Shown here: piece by piece, positions 55,500-60,000 of the stretch | How positions within the stretch are numbered: position 1 is the first letter of the stretch | Layout of the letters: each line of letters starts with the position of its first letter | NCBI GenBank assembly: GCA_014529385.2 | Contig: CM043962.1 | Location: 92,642,180 to 92,702,179, forward strand | DNA: 60,000 bases | Direction: 5' to 3' | Source: Adiantum capillus-veneris | Lineage: Eukaryota; Streptophyta; Polypodiopsida; Polypodiales; Pteridaceae | Translations under genes and position numbers: made by a program | The notes under the pieces: model-generated | Told to the model about the DNA's origin: nothing | Database searches by the model: none | What the model saw: only the letters and a program-made list of their open reading frames with translations

Positions 55500-56490
55500 A
55501 TGGCCTGCAGTTCTTTTTCATAGACTTGCATAGTCTTTTCTGGCCCTTGCAAGATTCTACTCTCATAGGCTACTACCCTCCCATCTTGCATTAGCACTGC
55601 ACCAATGCTACTACCACAGGCGTCGCACTGGACCACAAATGACTTCCTAAGATTTGGCAACACAATGATTGGATCTGAAGTCATCTTTTCCTTTAAGAGA
55701 TTAAAAGCTGAAATCTCTTTTTGTGTCCATCTAAAGGTGACTGCCTTCTTTTGAAGAGCATGTAAAGGTGAAGCAATCTCAGCGAAATTTCGGATAAACC
55801 TTCTGTAATAGGAGCATAGTCCCAAGAAACTTCGGACATCGTGCACCGTCTTCAAATCTGGCCATGACTTTATCGCTTCAGCTTTTGCAGGATCCATTCT
55901 GACACCATCCTTTGAGACAATGTGTCCCAGAAAGTGAATCTCTTCCAGAAAAAATTCACTTTTCTTTGCATTGATGAGCAACCTATGACTGCGTAGCTCT
56001 TTGAACACAATGGCCAAGTGATGCCTATGCTCCTCTTCATTCTTTGAGTAGACTATCATGTCATCAAAGAATGTACCAACAAACTGCTGGTGTGGACGGA
56101 AAGTTCTGTCCATCATCCTATTGAACGTAGCAGGAGCATTTGTGAGACCAAAGGGCATCACTAAAAAATTCATAAAGGCCAAAACGTTTTCTAAAAGGTC
56201 TTGTGCACATCCTCTGATCTAATGCGGATCTGATGGTACCCTCTCTTAGATCTATCCATGCTAAACATAGCTACTCCTTCTAATTTGTCCAGAATATCAT
56301 CAATTCTAGGTATAGGAACCTATTCTTGATGGTATTTCTTGTTCAGTGCACGGTAGTCGATGCAGATACGCCATGAGCCATCATTTTTCTGCACCACCAA
56401 CACTGGAGAACAGATGGAGATGAACTGGGCTGAATCAGCCCCCTTTCTAACAGCTCATGCACCTTGGCCCATTATCTCTTTTCTGCTGAG
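55500..56490 (-). pseudogene. D reverse transcriptase and partial RNase H
   Basis: RT: VLVVQKNDGSWRICIDYRAL, motif A FSMDRSKRGYHQI with Asp kept, [20 protein letters not shown], catalytic FFDD in TFFDDMIVYSK, then RSFLGLCSYYRRF. Frameshifts at about 56180-56330. RNase H starts at FVVQCDACGSSIGAVLMQDG and stops after QVYEKELQA at the junction with the inverted fragment. Confidence 0.85.
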
Positions 56491-56940
56491 CCGCACTAAC
56501 CCTGTACGGAGGCTTATTTGGTGGCTACTGCCTGGCACCAAATCTATCGCATGGTCCTCGGTCTCTTCTGGCGGTAATTGAGACGGTAATGATCGGAATA
56601 ACAGTCACTATACTGTTGTAAAAACATTGACCTTTCCTTATCTAACACAGATAAATTTGATTCATCACAATTGTAAAAACAAGTGGCAAAAAGTATTACG
56701 CAAAAAAAGAATGAGCCGCACTAACCCTGTACGGAGGCTTATTTGGTGGGCTACTGCCTGGCACCAAATCTATCGCATGGTCCTCGGGTCTCTCTGGCGG
56801 TAATTGAGACGGTAATGAATCGGAATAACAGTCACTATACTGTTGTAAAAACATTGACCTTTCCTTATCTAACACAGATAAATTTGATTCATCACAATCT
56901 GACACTTCACGTGCAAAAACCAAGTACGCAAAAAGATGCT
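56491..56940 (-). repeat. 225-bp tandem duplication at the protease-RT boundary of D
   Basis: 56491-56715 repeats 56716-56940 at an offset of 225 bp; both begin CCGCACTAACCCTGTACGG on the plus strand. The right copy is in frame with gag-protease; the left copy has at least three one-base losses, so it is not under constraint. Confidence 0.85.
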
Positions 56941-59085
56941 TTTTCATTACAGAAGTAATAGCAGAAGCTGATACAGTGGGAATAGACTCTCCTTTAAGCT
57001 TTACATCCGGAATGTGAGTCTTTCCCCTGCTCTGTACATTGATCTTTTTGTTGTAGGCATCCATGATTCCCTGTACATGAAACAACCAAGGAATACCTAG
57101 CAACACATCACATCCGTCCAATGGCATGATGTAAAATTCTTCAGCATCTACATAGGACTGGATATGTGGGTGCAACTTTCCAATGATGGGTGTCACAACC
57201 ACTGTATGGCCAGCACATGCAAAACCTGCCTCTGCTATATACCCCATCTCTTCAGGTCTGATTCCCAACTTTGAAGCCAATTCTGGGGAAATGAAGTTGG
57301 CTTTGGCACATGGATCAAAGAAGATAAGCACTGTTTGATCCCTGACCTTTCCCCATGCTCTGCAAAGCTCACTTGCATCTGAATTTGGCTTGTCGCCCAC
57401 CATATCTGGCACTAGACCAGCCATGTGCCTCTTTCCTTTCCTGTCCTCCTTGTCTTCAGAATCAGCTGGCCTTTTCTTTTGAGGACAATTGTAAGCAATG
57501 TGGCCAGGCTGCTCACAGATAAAGCATTTGTTCTCTGACCTCAGGACCTTCTTTTGCTCTTCCGACTTGCGAGGAAAACGTCTTTTCCATTTCTTTGCTG
57601 GTCCCTTTTCTGATTCAGCCGTAGCTTTGCCTTTCCCTGCGTTGGCTGGCTCCTGAGTCCCTTTAGGAACTTCATTGGGAACGTACTTCTTCGCTGAATT
57701 TTTCTTTGTTGATCCTTCCTTGACGCCATTATTAAATTCACAATCTTCACCCTTGAGCAAACCATTGCCAGTGTTTGCTACCTCGATGAGCTGCGTGAAA
57801 GTAGTGACTTTGGTCTTTGTGCAGTACTTTCTCAATCCTTTGGGTAGGCCACAACAGTATTTTTCAATTTGTTCTGTCAATGGCACAAACCTAGAGGAAT
57901 TTACTGGAAGTAGAGCTTTCCAAAACTTCCAATTGTAGTCATCGAGATTCTTGCAAGTGGCAGCATTAAGCTGGTGCCATTCTGACATGACATCTGCTTC
58001 AATGTCATCACATAACCATGTTGCTGCAAAAATCTGCTTGAAGTAAATCCATGTGGACGAAGCTTGCCCTTGAAGCAATAAAGTTGTCCACCATTGTCCC
58101 GCATTCCCTGTCAAGAAAGTGGCTGCCTTGTGGACCTTGGAAGCCTCTGTAAAGTTTCCCCCTGCATAGGTCTTGTCAAATTGTTGCAGGAATGAGAGAG
58201 CCTTCTTCCTGTCATCGAACCCTGTAAAGGTCGTGAATGCCACACCTTTGCCACCTTCTTTGTACGGAGTTGGCTTCTCCAGCGGCGTTAAGTTGTCATA
58301 TGGAAGTGACTGAAACATGGGAACATTGTTAGGGTTCATCTGTGTTCCTTGACCGCTATTAAGTTGACCTGGAAATGCCATATTTGGCTGTTGATTTGTA
58401 ATTCCAGCCATACCAAAATTTGCCTGTGGCATCCCAAATTGGCCTTGAGTGCTTTGAAACCCTGGTAGCATGCCCGTGACACCATACATGGGGTTAGGCA
58501 TCATTGTTTGAGCACCCCCGAACACTGTTCGTGGCGTGTAAAACTGATTTCCAGGTGCATGACCAGCCATGCTCTGGAATACTGATCCACCTCCAAAATT
58601 GCCAGGGTGTACTAAGGTGGTGGGAAGACTTGTTGCATAGCCTGTAGGTTGCTTCCGTGCCCATTAAAACCAGCTATAGGCTGCTGAAAGGTGGCTGGCT
58701 GAACTGGTACAGCTTGAAAGACTGGCATTTCAGCCACCTGTTCTTGCACCTTAGGCACAGGTTGTGGAGACTGTATGTTCTCCGTCAAGTGTACAAGTGT
58801 TTCCATTGACTCTGCAGTATGAATCACCTGTGCTTGAGCCTTAACAGGCTTTTGCATATGATCCAGTGACCCAACTTGTTGTTGAGACGGAAGAGGAGGT
58901 TGCAGAAAGGCTAAAAACCTCGGGTTTCGCATTACTTGTGTGAACATAGCCACAACAGTAGCCAACTGGGTCCTGAATATATCATCATCCGTCTGTGGTG
59001 GTCTTGAAGACTCACCCACTTCATGTGTCTGTTGACCCTGCGAAGAGGAAACCTCTTCAGTCACATCATTTGGTCTGTCAGCCAT
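56697..59085 (-). pseudogene. gag: D gag-protease polyprotein
   Basis: Starts at MADRPNDVTEEVSSSQG (59085; an upstream ATG at 59145 is less likely). One frameshift near 58612, then 624 open codons to 56697. Order: Gln/Pro-rich N terminus; Gly/Gln/Asn/Met/Phe-rich low-complexity stretch (58570-58280); capsid with FLQQFDKTYAGGNFTEASKV and GNAGQWWTTLLLQGQ; basic Lys-rich linker; intact CCHC knuckle CFICEQPGHIAYNC (57485-57526); protease LIFFDPCAKANFISPELAS, Asp-Pro-Cys at 57308-57316; GCDVLLGIPWLF; and linker PPERPEDHAIDLVPGSSPPN. The end runs into the tandem duplication. Confidence 0.85.
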
Positions 59086-59168
59086 AATTGCAATTTTTTG
59101 TGTCTGGTCTATGATCCCTTGTGTCTTCAAGCCCAAACTGACCAAGGCTCACTTCTATGGGAAAAAGT

Positions 59169-59191
59169 GATTTAATCCGGGGATGGAACCA
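59169..59191 (-). other. Candidate PBS of element D
   Basis: Minus strand TGGTTCCATCCCCGG directly after the LTR end. It starts with TGG as a PBS should, but is not the Met type. Primer tRNA not identified. Confidence 0.6.
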
Positions 59192-60000
59192 TGAAACCGG
59201 CCTGTTAACTTCAAAAAGGGCGGTAGACTTTAGACTTAAACCTTATTTGCTTTCACCCATTTAATTTGTCGCCCACTTTACCTGTACTTTCAAGACACAA
59301 CAAAGGGGAAGGGGATACAGGCTGCTAGATTGCACCTGTATGAGAAGACCGACACCAGATTGGCCCCTGACTTAGGCGTCCCTTTCGGTATTTCTTTATT
59401 GTTTAAAAGAGGGAATAAACGCTGTGCTTCCCTACAAGCTGCCCCGCACAAGCTTGGCTGAATTTCAACTATTCCGGCCCGATTTCGGCAGCATAACTGT
59501 ACTAGGACCCTTCACAGTGAGTATTCCCACGCATTGACTGACTCTCCCGACGCATACGGGCACTTTGCAAAACCTGGCGAGAATCTGCAGCACGCTGAAT
59601 TCTCTGTTTTCAGCCCCGACAATGCGCCAGATCACCTGTACAGCGGTCCCCTCGCGTCCCCGAACCTCCTGGGGGTATTAGGGTCCGTTCAGGGCCAAAA
59701 CCCTAAACCTGAAAAAATACACAGCAGGCTGTAATTTACTGTTTCGGGCTCCGTTTCGTGTGCCGTTCGCATTTGTAGCAAGTCCTCGAGCTCCCGCACG
59801 TGTAGGGCTACTTGCCCTTTGAATCGGACGAGATTTCGGGCGTGAAACCTCTCCGAATCACCTGTACCTGCGGGGGATTAGCCGCTAGCTAATCCAGTAC
59901 CTGTGCAAGAGGCTCTTGCCTCGGCAATCACTCATGAACCCACACAATTGTACATTGGTCAATTGAAAAGCCCACTAGAGGGGCATAACATACTGCCATA
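59192..60000 (-). repeat. 5' LTR of element D (runs off the window)
   Basis: Plus strand starts TGAAACCGGCCTG and matches 51948-52756 with few differences. By length of the other copy about 670 bp remain outside the window. Confidence 0.9.

Larger units (their letters stand above)
51948..60000 (-). mobile_element. Ty3/Gypsy element D (minus strand, right LTR incomplete)
   Basis: Minus-strand order from the right: LTR, PBS, gag, protease, RT, RNase H, rearranged insert, integrase, PPT, LTR. Inserted in the C LTR with duplication GAGAG, the second copy of which is seen only in the inverted fragment at 55179-55183. Chromodomain-like end. Inactive through frameshifts, a tandem duplication and loss of the RNase H-integrase junction. 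Confidence 0.85.

Overview
This is eukaryotic plant DNA, almost entirely LTR retrotransposons. Evidence: Ty3/Gypsy gag-pol domains with chromodomain-like C termini, LTRs with TG...CA ends, primer-binding sites (PBS) complementary to initiator tRNA-Met (TTGGTATCAGAGC), a pentatricopeptide-repeat (PPR) relic, tRNA-like SINE pieces and long CT/GT/GA microsatellites. The PPR relic and dense nested repeats would suit a large-genome seed-free plant such as a fern, but that is inference; no species-diagnostic gene is present.

Layout. 1-5563: degenerate LTR element A (+), unrecognised gag-like ORF, protease-like DTG remnant, no reverse transcriptase; a PPR gene relic lies at the edge of its terminal repeat. 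A sits in the gag start of a minus-strand family-B element (B0, 5564-7553: 5' leader and LTR). B0 abuts the leader of a related minus-strand element E (7554-9888), whose single LTR has a PBS on one side and a polypurine tract (PPT) on the other. 9889-26332 and 42366-42588: array of element R (+), LTR-internal-LTR-internal, containing three apparently identical 4334-bp units.

26333-42365: family-B element B1 (+) inserted in the last LTR of R; a second family-B element B2 (+, 33503-41723) is inserted in the 3' LTR of B1. Both carry decayed gag-protease-RT-RNase H-integrase. 42589-46995: the only stretch without a large element. It has SINE-like pieces, an inverted-repeat cluster, a plausible first exon encoding a plastid transit peptide (43872-43986), and a small TRIM-like element. 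46996-51947: minus-strand Gypsy element C with a catalytically dead RT. 51948-60000: minus-strand Gypsy element D, inserted in the right LTR of C with a 5-bp target duplication (GAGAG); its right LTR runs off the window.

Insertion order read from nesting: R array before B1 before B2; C before D; B0 before A. No complete host gene and no intact autonomous transposon is present. The most interesting points are the exact 4334-bp triplication with a crossover interval mappable to about 104 bp, a copied and inverted D/C junction fragment inside D's own pol gene, proteases with Asp-Pro instead of Asp-Thr/Ser in three Gypsy families, an Arg/Ser-rich domain in family-B Gag, and repeated loss of the integrase core. 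I found no convincing new multi-gene system.
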